Assembly: GCA_900321035.1 (NCBI GenBank)
Contig: ONUH01000004.1
Location: 113,627-177,626, forward strand
Direction: 5' to 3'
Length of the DNA stretch: 64,000 nucleotides
Origin: an uncultured Selenomonadales bacterium
Lineage (GTDB): Bacteria > Bacillota > Negativicutes > Selenomonadales > Selenomonadaceae
The notes beneath the pieces are model-generated. The model worked only from the letters and a program-made list of their open reading frames with translations. It made no database searches and was not told the DNA's origin. Of the stretch, positions 26,700-34,327 are shown piece by piece. The position numbers and the translations under genes were made by a program. Position 1 is the stretch's first letter. The number at the start of each line of letters is the position of its first letter.

Positions 26700-26873
26700 G
26701 ATTGACGATATGCACGAGAGGTCTTTTGTAAAGGGGAATATTGTTACGATTGTGCGAAGCGGAAGCGAACATTCTGTCAAGAGCTGATTTCTTGCGGGGA
26801 GCAAGACGGCATTTTAGAGGTTCGCGAAAATGCTTTGCTGAAGCGTTGAATGACAAGGGGCCTTTTTGCCCCT
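26700..26873 (+). promoter_or_regulatory. CRISPR leader
   Basis: 174 bases between the cas7c stop and the first repeat, without an ORF, in the place expected for a leader. It ends with a hairpin (AGGGGC-CTTTTT-GCCCCT, 26856-26873) that touches the first base of repeat 1. Repeat degeneracy at the far end of the array independently places the leader on this side. Confidence 0.75.
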
Positions 26874-28388
26874 GTCGCCCTCCATGCGGAGGGCGTGGAT
26901 TGAAATAAAAACTGCTGGACAAAGGGCTGTTGTCCGGCGAGTCGCCCTCCATGCGGAGGGCGTGGATTGAAATAAGCCGAACATGCGACCGAAGGACGTG
27001 CCCCACTGTCGCCCTCCATGCGGAGGGCGTGGATTGAAATAAAGAATTCGGCGCGGGCGTCGTCGAAGCCATCCGGTCGCCCTCCATGCGGAGGGCGTGG
27101 ATTGAAATGGTTATCAGGAACGGTATGCTGATTATCGTTACAAGGTCGCCCTCTATGCGAAGGGCGTGGATTGAAATAGTCGGGTAAGTTTCTCCAACTG
27201 ATCGGTGGTAAGGTCGCTCTCCATGCGGAGGGCGTGGATTGAAATCCTTCCGTCGTGCGCGTGTCCTCGTCAAAGCGCCCGTCGCCCTCCATGCGGAGGG
27301 CGTGGATTGAAATTGCGGTGAACAAGAAAATCCCGGCGATAGTACGGGTCGCTCTCCATGCGGAGGGCGTGGATTGAAATCAGCAGATGCTGGCCGATGC
27401 CGAGGCCGGAATGTTGTCGCCCTCCATGCGGAGGGCGTGGATTGAAATATTTCGCCTATGTTCATCACAAGGACGGGCTTTTGTCGCCCTCCATGCGGAG
27501 GGCGTGGATTGAAATGCGTTCGACGGAGCATTATTCGCATTGAACGTGAAGTCGCCCTCCATGCGGAGGGCGTGGATTGAAATAAGTTTATTGAGCCGGT
27601 TTACATTGCGCCGGGGGTGTCGCTCTCCATACGGAGGGCGTGGATTGAAATTGCGTCGTATGCAACAGATGCGGGGCGCAGGGGGGTCGCCCTCCATGCG
27701 GAGGGCGTGGATTGAAATCACGGTTTCTCTAAGTCGTTTGTCGAACACGGTTGTCGCCCTCCATGCGGAGGGCGTGGATTGAAATGGGTATCAGGAGAGA
27801 TTTGCGGAGTATCGCTATCGTCGCCCTCCATGCGGAGGGCGTGGATTGAAATGCGTCGCGCCTCATGTTAATCTGGGTCTTATGCTCGTCGCCCTCCATA
27901 CGGAGGGCGTGGATTGAAATATGATATAGTACACCGTATAAGACGCCGGTTGTACCGTCGCCCTCCCTGCGGAGGGCGTGGATTGAAATAATCCGATAGA
28001 CAAAGATTATTTTGTTCCTCAGTGTCGCCCTCCATGCGGAGGGCGTGGATTGAAATCGTCAAGTCTGTTTTACCGTCACTCGCCTTGCCGTCGCCCTCCA
28101 TGCGGAGGGCGTGGATTGAAATTCCAAGCGGCTTCACGCGCCTCAATTTCCGCTTTGTCGCCCTCCATGCGGAGGGCGTGGATTGAAATATGGATAATTT
28201 GTTCTTGGAAACACAATGGTTTTGTCACCCTCCATGCGGAGGGCGTGGATTGAAATACAGTCGCCGACGACGATCCAACGCCGGTTGCGGGTCGCCCTCC
28301 ATGCGGAGGGCGTGGATTGAAATATGGACAACCTTTTTCTGGAGACACAGTATTTTTGCCGTTTTCTGCTGGGGGCGTGGATTAAAAT
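26874..28388 (+). CRISPR. Type I-C CRISPR array: 22 good repeats, 22 spacers, degenerate last repeat
   Basis: 33-base repeat, GTCGCCCTCCATGCGGAGGG followed by CGTGGATTGAAAT, with a CGCCCTCC/GGAGGGCG stem. Repeat starts: 26874, 26941, 27008, 27076, 27145, 27213, 27281, 27348, 27416, 27483, 27551, 27619, 27686, 27753, 27820, 27888, 27957, 28024, 28090, 28157, 28224, 28291; a decayed copy ends at 28388. Variants: repeat 5 (CTCTATGCGAAG), 6, 8 and 12 (GTCGCTC), 12 and 16 (CCATACGG), 17 (CCCTGCGG), 21 (GTCACCC). Spacers are 33-36 bases. Spacers 4/14 and 20/22 are related to each other (see findings). Confidence 0.99.
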
Positions 28389-28413
28389 TACGATTGTTCC
28401 GCTATGACTGCTA

Positions 28414-28480
28414 ACAAAGAACCGCTCACTCGCTTCGCATGGATGCCATCCAGCGATGTTGAAGGTGAGCGGTTCTTTGT
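28414..28480. terminator. Large hairpin downstream of the CRISPR array
   Basis: A perfect 16-base inverted repeat (ACAAAGAACCGCTCAC at 28414-28429; GTGAGCGGTTCTTTGT at 28465-28480) around a 35-base loop. It lies 25 bases after the last repeat and can end the pre-crRNA transcript; the opposite strand faces the hicB end. There is no long T-run on the plus strand beyond TTTGT. The remaining bases to 28,641 show no gene. Confidence 0.6.
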
Positions 28481-28641
28481 ATTGTCTTGTATGTTGTTGA
28501 AGTCCTTCCAAAGATAGATTATATAAAGCTGTAATTTGACTGAGAGCATTGGGCGAAATACGGTCATAGCAAGGCCTCTGGAACACATGTGAAGATATTG
28601 CCGTGGCAGTTGGTGGCACATATTGTATGGTTAAAGCGCGA

Positions 28642-28989
28642 TCATCTTGCAACGGCTGCAAGCTTCTCTTCTACGGCCGATTCAATGAAGCTGTTCAGGC
28701 TCTGGTCATGCGTCATGGCATAAACGGCGGCTCTTCGGTGGGTATCGCGGTTTTTAAAGCGTACATTCAGGCTTCCTTTATAGGCGATTTCCGGTTTTGT
28801 TCCTTCTTCTTCGCAGAGTGTAAGATAATCATCAACAGCGCCATGAAAATCTGCAACCAACTCCGCGGCAGTCGATCCTTCGTAAGATATGAGAGACCGA
28901 ACGCCTTGTACTTTCCCGTAAAAAAGTTCGTCGCTTTCGGAAAACTCAACGCTTCCGATATAGCCTTTATATTCCATGATGTTGTTCAC
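28642..28989 (-). CDS. hicB: HicB family antitoxin
   Basis: 115 aa. N-terminal HicB fold (MEYKGYIGSVEFSESDELFYGKV, residues 5-27) with the partially degraded RNase-H-like core and a C-terminal ribbon-helix-helix or Arc-like segment (KNRDTHRRAAVYAMTHDQSL). Neutralises HicA and represses the operon. The GTG start at 28989 overlaps the hicA stop (GTGA) and has GGAGGG upstream on the minus strand. Located immediately beyond the CRISPR array, pointing towards it. Confidence 0.9.
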   Translation of the reverse strand: MNNIMEYKGYIGSVEFSESDELFYGKVQGVRSLISYEGSTAAELVADFHGAVDDYLTLCEEEGTKPEIAYKGSLNVRFKNRDTHRRAAVYAMTHDQSLNSFIESAVEEKLAAVAR

Positions 28990-29216
28990 AGAAATCCCTC
29001 CTCTTCTAATTGTTCTTTTAGTTGCTTGATTTGATATTCTAAAAGTTCCTTTCGTGGGTGCGGTTTATGAAGCAATATTTTATGATTTCCCTTAGTAAAC
29101 ATGATACGGGAACCGCTTGTTTTTCCCTTGTTGCATTTTTCATATCCAAGATAGCCTAACAATGATTCGGCTTCAGCAAATGTAAAGGTTTTAGGGTTGG
29201 CGGTCAATTTTGCCAA
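28986..29216 (-). CDS. hicA: HicA family toxin (mRNA interferase)
   Basis: Small dsRBD-like RNA-cleaving toxin. The TKGNHKILLHKPHPRKEL segment carries the conserved His-Pro-His stretch of this HicA branch, preceded by GSRIMF. The TTG at 29216 gives 76 aa but has no ribosome site. The frame stays open upstream to an ATA at 29237 that is well placed after AGAGGTG, and the seven extra residues (GQKEKL after the start) look like normal HicA N-termini. The true start may therefore be the rare ATA at 29237 (83 aa). The gene precedes hicB, as usual for HicAB. Confidence 0.88.
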   Translation of the reverse strand: MAKLTANPKTFTFAEAESLLGYLGYEKCNKGKTSGSRIMFTKGNHKILLHKPHPRKELLEYQIKQLKEQLEEEGFL

Positions 29217-29261
29217 CAGCTTTTCTTTTTGCCCTATAAGGTCACCTCTTCCTTAAAATAT

Positions 29262-29309
29262 AGTATATCATAAAATTAGAGATAAGCAACTATTGTTAGT
29301 TGCTTATCT
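29262..29309 (-). promoter_or_regulatory. hicAB promoter and overlapping palindromic operator
   Basis: On the minus strand TTGCTT (29285-29290), a gap of 16-17 bases and TATACT form a promoter about 30 bases before hicA. A perfect 13-base inverted repeat (AGATAAGCAACTA, loop TTGT, TAGTTGCTTATCT; 29280-29309) covers the -35 box, the expected position for HicB autorepression. Confidence 0.65.
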
Positions 29310-29466
29310 TCGAAAAATAGGTTGAGTTTAAAAGTGAAGAGAAACATGGGGAAGCAGGCATACAAGAAGTACAAATAATAAATTTGTACACGTTATTTCC
29401 GCATGTGTTGTCGTCTTTTTATATGGCGCCGCGCACAGTATTTTGAAAATGCAAGACGGACGAAAA

Positions 29467-29512
29467 AGAGGGCTGGCTGTGAAGAATTCTCTTCACAGCC
29501 AGCCCTCTTTTC
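29467..29512. terminator. Strong bidirectional-looking terminator
   Basis: AGAGGGCTGGCTGTGAAG and its exact complement CTTCACAGCCAGCCCTCT enclose AATTCT, an 18-pair stem. A-rich sequence on the left and TTTTC on the right allow use in both directions. It lies just beyond the stop of the minus-strand diguanylate cyclase gene. Confidence 0.88.
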
Positions 29513-29517
29513 ATCCG

Positions 29518-31134
29518 TTATTCCGTTTTGCGATTCCGCTTGTGCTCGTACATGTGCTCGTCCGCGCGGCGGACGACGTCGATGACCGCGCCGTCGTTTT
29601 CCGGGTCGTACACCGAGACGCCGAAGGACACGCGAACCTGTTCCCACGGATTTTCCGTCGAGGCGTTGACTTCCGCCATGGCCTGGGTGAACTCCTGCAG
29701 GAGAGCCTCCCGGTCCCGGAACGCGTCGTTTTGGAAAATCACGGAGAATTCGTCGCCGCCGATGCGGAATACGGGGCTGTGTTGGAATATACGGCACATC
29801 AAGTGGCTGGCTTTTTGGAGATAGATGTCGCCCTTGTCGTGCCCGTATTTGTCGTTGATTGACTTGAGGTCGTCGCAGTCAAATACGCCCACCGCGAATT
29901 TCATCTGTTCCTTGTCCGAATCCATGCACGCCTGCAAATCTTCGATGTAGCTGGCGTAGGCCCACTTGTTCCGAACGGCGGTCAGGGCGTCGACATAAGC
30001 CCGCCGGTTCAGCGTGGAAATGTTTTCCTTCATGTGCTCGGTCAGACGCTTGAAGGTGTTCATGAGCCGGCCGACCTCGTTGTCCCTGTCGTAGTCCAGG
30101 GCGATATTGTAGTTGCCCTTGTCCACCTGCTCCGCGGCTTCGGTGAGTTCCTCCAAGGGCTTCGTGATATGCTTGGTATAGTACATGGTAAAGAGGCTCG
30201 ACGCCAGCAGTACGCCGAGAGCCACGCTCAGGATGTTCCAGATCAGCTCCTGCCACTCGCCTTCCGTCTCGGAGACCGGAACCGTGACGTTGAGGCGCAT
30301 GCCGTTGCTCAAAGGCAGCCACGCCGCCTCCTTTTTCACTCCGTCAAAGGTATAATGGATGAAGGTGTCCTCGCCGAGTATGTCGGCCGGTACCTGCGGT
30401 TTCGTTTCCTCGGTCAGCTTTGTGACGTCGATGCGGGGATGGTAGAAAAGGTCGCCCTTCGTGTCGTTCAGAAACGCGTAACCGTTTGTATAGAGCCGGA
30501 TGCTGTCCACCTGCTCGGCCATGGTGGAATAGTCGATCTCGATGCCCACGACCCCGATAAACCGTCCCTGATAATAAATCGGGACGTTGTAAGAGATGAC
30601 GCGCTTGTCCAAATTGTCCGTGATGTACGGCGGGAGCCAGATGGGTTCGCCTTTGGCCTTGGGAACGGTGAACCAGACCAATTTGGAGGTATCTTCCGTA
30701 TTGTAGAGCGTGATGTCCGTCACCTTATGCTCCACGAAGCCTTTCCCGTCCAGGTCCGTGTACCAGAAGCCCTTGACCGTGTTCGAGACCGCCGGGTCGA
30801 TGCGGTAATAGTAGGTCAGCACGCCGTTTGCCTTGGAGGCCATTTCATCGAAGTACTTCCGTACGCGGTCTATGTGGCGCGCAAGGCGCTCATCGTCCAC
30901 CCCGTCCAAATCCGTTTCCACAAAGGAAGCGACTTTCCGGACCGACTTTTGGACGCTGTTGAAATAGTATTCGAGATTCCGCTCTCCCGTCTCGCACAGC
31001 AGCAAAAGCAGCTGGTCGGATTTGCGGTGCTCGGTTTTTCGAATGAAAATCACGCTGGAAAACATCACGACGGTAAGAGCGACGAGAATTACGCATACCG
31101 TCATCAGCGTTATTTGGGTTCGCAACGAACGCAT
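29518..31134 (-). CDS. Membrane diguanylate cyclase (dCache-HAMP-GGDEF)
   Basis: 538 aa. N-terminal membrane helix (residues 8-30), extracytoplasmic Cache sensor (about 45-285), second helix (about 295-317), HAMP linker (about 318-370), and a GGDEF domain with an intact RIGGDEF motif and the FDCDDLKSINDKYGHDKGD metal/substrate region. It would make c-di-GMP from GTP in response to an external ligand. I see no RxxD inhibitory site directly before GGDEF. The c-di-GMP hydrolase-type gene lies 116 bases upstream on the same strand. Confidence 0.93.
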   Translation of the reverse strand: MRSLRTQITLMTVCVILVALTVVMFSSVIFIRKTEHRKSDQLLLLLCETGERNLEYYFNSVQKSVRKVASFVETDLDGVDDERLARHIDRVRKYFDEMASKANGVLTYYYRIDPAVSNTVKGFWYTDLDGKGFVEHKVTDITLYNTEDTSKLVWFTVPKAKGEPIWLPPYITDNLDKRVISYNVPIYYQGRFIGVVGIEIDYSTMAEQVDSIRLYTNGYAFLNDTKGDLFYHPRIDVTKLTEETKPQVPADILGEDTFIHYTFDGVKKEAAWLPLSNGMRLNVTVPVSETEGEWQELIWNILSVALGVLLASSLFTMYYTKHITKPLEELTEAAEQVDKGNYNIALDYDRDNEVGRLMNTFKRLTEHMKENISTLNRRAYVDALTAVRNKWAYASYIEDLQACMDSDKEQMKFAVGVFDCDDLKSINDKYGHDKGDIYLQKASHLMCRIFQHSPVFRIGGDEFSVIFQNDAFRDREALLQEFTQAMAEVNASTENPWEQVRVSFGVSVYDPENDGAVIDVVRRADEHMYEHKRNRKTE

Positions 31135-31250
31135 TTGCGTATCACCTCATACGCCTGCCGGGAGGCTTCAGCCAAGCCGCCTGCCGGGCTGTGATTATTT
31201 CGATCTCCGGTCGAGATCCGTACCCTGCGACATCCGTGGAAAATACCGAA

Positions 31251-34172
31251 TCACGGGGCGCGCTCCCCATCCCGCAGATACTTTTCTTCAAACTCCGCCG
31301 GGTGGAGCGGGCGGGAGAAGAAGTAGCCCTGCGCCAGAACGCAGCCCAAATCTTTCAGCAGCTTCAGCTGCTGCTCCGTTTCCACGCCTTCGGCGATGAC
31401 GGGGATATCCAGGTTCTTCGCGATGCCGAGAATCAGCGCCACGAGCTGGACGTCCTTCTCGTCGTTCTCGATGTTTTGGATGAACGTCCGGTCCATTTTC
31501 AGCACGTTGATCGGCATGGCGGAGAGCATGTTCAGCGAAGAATAGCCGGTGCCGAAATCGTCCATCTCCACCGTGTATCCTTTTTTGCGCAGGCTCGCCA
31601 CGACCTGGATGACCTGATCCGCGTTTTCCGTGTATGCGGATTCCGTGACCTCCAGCTTGAGCGCGTCGTGATCGAGGCCATTCTGCACAAGGATACGGTC
31701 GAGGGTTTGCTCCAGCTCCGGGTCAAACACATCCACCCGGGACAGGTTGACGGAAACGGGAATTGTCACGCCGAACCGCGCCTTCCAACGGGCAATCTGC
31801 CGCGCCGCTTCGGACCATACATATTTGTCCACCTCGCCGATCTTTCCGTTGCGTTCCAACAGCGGGATAAACGAATCGGGGGTAATCAGACCCAGCTCCG
31901 GGTGCTGCCAGCGAATCAGCGCTTCCGCGCTCACGAGCCTCGGCGGGTCGCTTTGGATATCGTATTTCGGCTGATAGTAGACCTCGAACTCATAGCTGTC
32001 CAGCGCGCGGCGCAAATCGTTCAGCAGGCGCTGGTCCAGCAGCTCGCGTTCGTGTATCTTCTCGTCGAAGACGATCAGGTGATCCTTGTAATGGCCTCGG
32101 GCCATCGAACACGCCGTCCGCGCCCTGTCGAAGAGTTTCACCGGCTCGAGGTTTTCCTGCCAGGGCATGACGCCCATGCGGAGGCGGATGCTGGTGTTCG
32201 ACGCCAGCGCATCGAGCTTGTTCTGCAGGAGATCCAGGATGGCCCGGTAGTCCTCGGTATGCCGGCAGTAAACGTCGAAACGGTCCGCTCCGAACCGGCC
32301 CGCGATGCCGCCTTTCTCGTCCGCCACTTCACGAATCGCGTTTCCGAGAATTCGCAGGACGTGGTCGCCGAATGCCATGCCGTGCAGAGCGTTCACGGAA
32401 TGGAACTGTTCGATGTTCAGCACGATGGCGTCCATCGGCGTTTTCGGGTTCTTTCGATACATGCTGTTGGCGTAGTGGAAAAAGTAGTCGCGGTTGTAAA
32501 GCCCGGTCAGGTCGTCAGTCTCCGTCGCGGCAATCAGCGTTTGGGCCTTTTTCTCCGCCCAGATGCTCCGTGCCAGCAGCAGCAGGATCACCAGCACTAC
32601 GGCGCCGACGCCGAGCATCACGAGCTTCAGATTGTCCATGACGAAATCGGAGAAGGTGCGTTTTGCGTCCTCCACGATATAGCGGGACAAAGCCGCGTTG
32701 AGCGAGGCTTTCGGGACCAGCCCGACAGCCTTGGACAGAATGGAGTACAGCTCTTTATCTCCCCGCTGGACCGCAAAGCAGTAGTCCATAGCGACGCCGG
32801 TGGAAATCGTCGTCAGATGATACCGTTCGCAGAGCCGGGAAATATTGTTGTAACGGTAGCTTCCAATCAGGAGGCAGTCCGCCACGCGTTCGGACACCGC
32901 TTTCAGGCAGTCTGCGGTATTGGGATAGTACACCTTTCGCCAGCTTGGGAAACGGTCGAGGAGGACGGCGTCGTAATTCGGATTGTTCTCCGTGACGGCT
33001 ACGACCACATGGCCTTTGTTGGCGAAGATGTTCCGGTCGGCCTGCCGCACCACCGCATAGACGTCCGTATGGATCAGCGGCGCCGTCATGACGAGATTCA
33101 TCGTTTCGCCGTCAAAGCTGCTGAGATTGGCCGGAAAGACGCAGTCCACTTCCCCGCGCGTCAGCGCTTCCAACGCAGCCGCCGAAGAGGGGAAAGCCGT
33201 GGCCTTGAATTCGAGGCGGGCGCCCTTCAGACTGCCGGAAGCAGCTTCCAGGTAGTCCTTCAAAGCGCCTGTCAGCTCGCCGGTCTCCGGGTTCGAGGCG
33301 CAAAAGGCGAGATAATTGTCCTGATATCCCACACGGATGACGCCGTGAGAGGAAAGCCATGACGTTTCTTCCGCCGTCAGGAACGCATTCGTCCCGACTC
33401 GCGGGGCGTACTTTTCGAACAGCATCTGGTTATAATACGGATTTTCTTCCTGTATCCGGCGCATCGCCGCGTTCAGATCCTCCAGCAGGTCGGGGCGGTC
33501 CTTGTTGACGGCGACGAAGATATCGGAGGAGCCGATCCGGCAAACCGGCACCAGACGCTCCGGGTCGCTGTAAGCGTTGGGCGTGACGTAGGCGTCCAGC
33601 TTGCCCGCGTCCAGCATATCCAGCGCCTCAGTCTCTGTGCAGACGAGCTCCACGAGCTCCGCGTGGATTCCGTGAAGTTCCGCCCAGCGCAGGAAAATAT
33701 CCGCATGGACGCTGTTCTTGTATACGCCGATCCGTTTGCCGTTTAGGGTGGAATAGTCCTGCGATGTGATGTCCCGGTTGCCGGGGACGATGAAAATGCA
33801 GTATTCCTCCGTTCCCATCGGGAGCTCCGGGTAAAGTATCTTTTTTGCGCGCTCCTCGGTATAGGAAACGTCGCTCATCATGTCGATCTCGCCGTCGAAC
33901 AGCTTCTGCATCAGTTCCGACCAGCTGCCCTTGACGTAGGTAAAGTTCCAGCCGGAATACGCCGCGAGCTTCTGCTGGTATTCATAGGCGTAGCCGGAGC
34001 GGCGCCCCGCTTTGTCCATGACGTTGAACGGGGTTTCGTACCATCCGATGCGCACGTTTTTCCCTGCGCCATGCGCCGTCACCGGCAGCGCAAGCGCGGC
34101 GGCCGCAAAAAACAAAAGCAGGAGCGCGGAAAACCGCCGCAAGCGATAAAAAATCGTTTCGCGTGGGGTCAT
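31251..34172 (-). CDS. Double periplasmic-binding-domain GGDEF-EAL protein, probable c-di-GMP phosphodiesterase
   Basis: 973 aa. Signal/anchor helix (residues 12-33), two tandem SBP_bac_3 (amino-acid-binding-like) domains (about 38-265 and 270-505), a membrane helix (about 530-550), then GGDEF and EAL domains. The GGDEF site is degenerate (RFGADRF). The EAL domain keeps EALIRW, SVNLSR, LEVTES, DDFGTGYSS, LKMDRTF, EGVET and QGYFFSRP. It should therefore hydrolyse c-di-GMP while the GGDEF part may only bind GTP. ATG 34172 follows GGAGGCG. Likely functional partner of the cyclase next door. Confidence 0.93.
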   Translation of the reverse strand: MTPRETIFYRLRRFSALLLLFFAAAALALPVTAHGAGKNVRIGWYETPFNVMDKAGRRSGYAYEYQQKLAAYSGWNFTYVKGSWSELMQKLFDGEIDMMSDVSYTEERAKKILYPELPMGTEEYCIFIVPGNRDITSQDYSTLNGKRIGVYKNSVHADIFLRWAELHGIHAELVELVCTETEALDMLDAGKLDAYVTPNAYSDPERLVPVCRIGSSDIFVAVNKDRPDLLEDLNAAMRRIQEENPYYNQMLFEKYAPRVGTNAFLTAEETSWLSSHGVIRVGYQDNYLAFCASNPETGELTGALKDYLEAASGSLKGARLEFKATAFPSSAAALEALTRGEVDCVFPANLSSFDGETMNLVMTAPLIHTDVYAVVRQADRNIFANKGHVVVAVTENNPNYDAVLLDRFPSWRKVYYPNTADCLKAVSERVADCLLIGSYRYNNISRLCERYHLTTISTGVAMDYCFAVQRGDKELYSILSKAVGLVPKASLNAALSRYIVEDAKRTFSDFVMDNLKLVMLGVGAVVLVILLLLARSIWAEKKAQTLIAATETDDLTGLYNRDYFFHYANSMYRKNPKTPMDAIVLNIEQFHSVNALHGMAFGDHVLRILGNAIREVADEKGGIAGRFGADRFDVYCRHTEDYRAILDLLQNKLDALASNTSIRLRMGVMPWQENLEPVKLFDRARTACSMARGHYKDHLIVFDEKIHERELLDQRLLNDLRRALDSYEFEVYYQPKYDIQSDPPRLVSAEALIRWQHPELGLITPDSFIPLLERNGKIGEVDKYVWSEAARQIARWKARFGVTIPVSVNLSRVDVFDPELEQTLDRILVQNGLDHDALKLEVTESAYTENADQVIQVVASLRKKGYTVEMDDFGTGYSSLNMLSAMPINVLKMDRTFIQNIENDEKDVQLVALILGIAKNLDIPVIAEGVETEQQLKLLKDLGCVLAQGYFFSRPLHPAEFEEKYLRDGERAP

Positions 34173-34258
34173 CTCGTTCGCCTCCTGCCAAATCCTTCAT
34201 TATATTTAATTCAAGTATAGCAAAGCTCATCGCAGATTTCCAGCAAAAACGCGAAAAT

Positions 34259-34307
34259 AACAGGAGACATAAGCGTCGGTGAAGACGATATATCTCCTGT
34301 TCATATT
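34259..34307 (-). terminator. Terminator after the 435-aa secreted protein gene
   Basis: AACAGGAGA...TCTCCTGTT is the outer part of a long stem (with ATCGTC/GACG inside), followed on the minus strand by ATTTT. It lies 20 bases past the stop at 34328. A TATAAT-like -10 box for the EAL gene lies nearby (about 34,201-34,206, minus strand). Confidence 0.7.
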
Positions 34308-34327
34308 TTAACAGCCGTTTCTTTTAG

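Noticed and set aside
26443..28661. Several apparent proteins with repeated SIHALRMEGD / NPRPPHGGR units
   Set aside because: They are translations of the CRISPR repeat-spacer array in frames without stops, not genes.
28603..29034. 143-codon plus-strand frame over hicB
   Set aside because: HicB and HicA on the minus strand have family motifs, a coupled overlap and a promoter; the plus frame has none.
31135..31250. c-di-GMP riboswitch in front of the diguanylate cyclase
   Set aside because: The leader has a direct repeat (CCGGCAGGCG twice) but none of the conserved GEMM core sequences or stems could be found.
31191..33362. 723-codon plus-strand frame opposite the GGDEF-EAL gene
   Set aside because: Shadow of the minus-strand gene; His/Arg/Val-rich with no recognisable domain.
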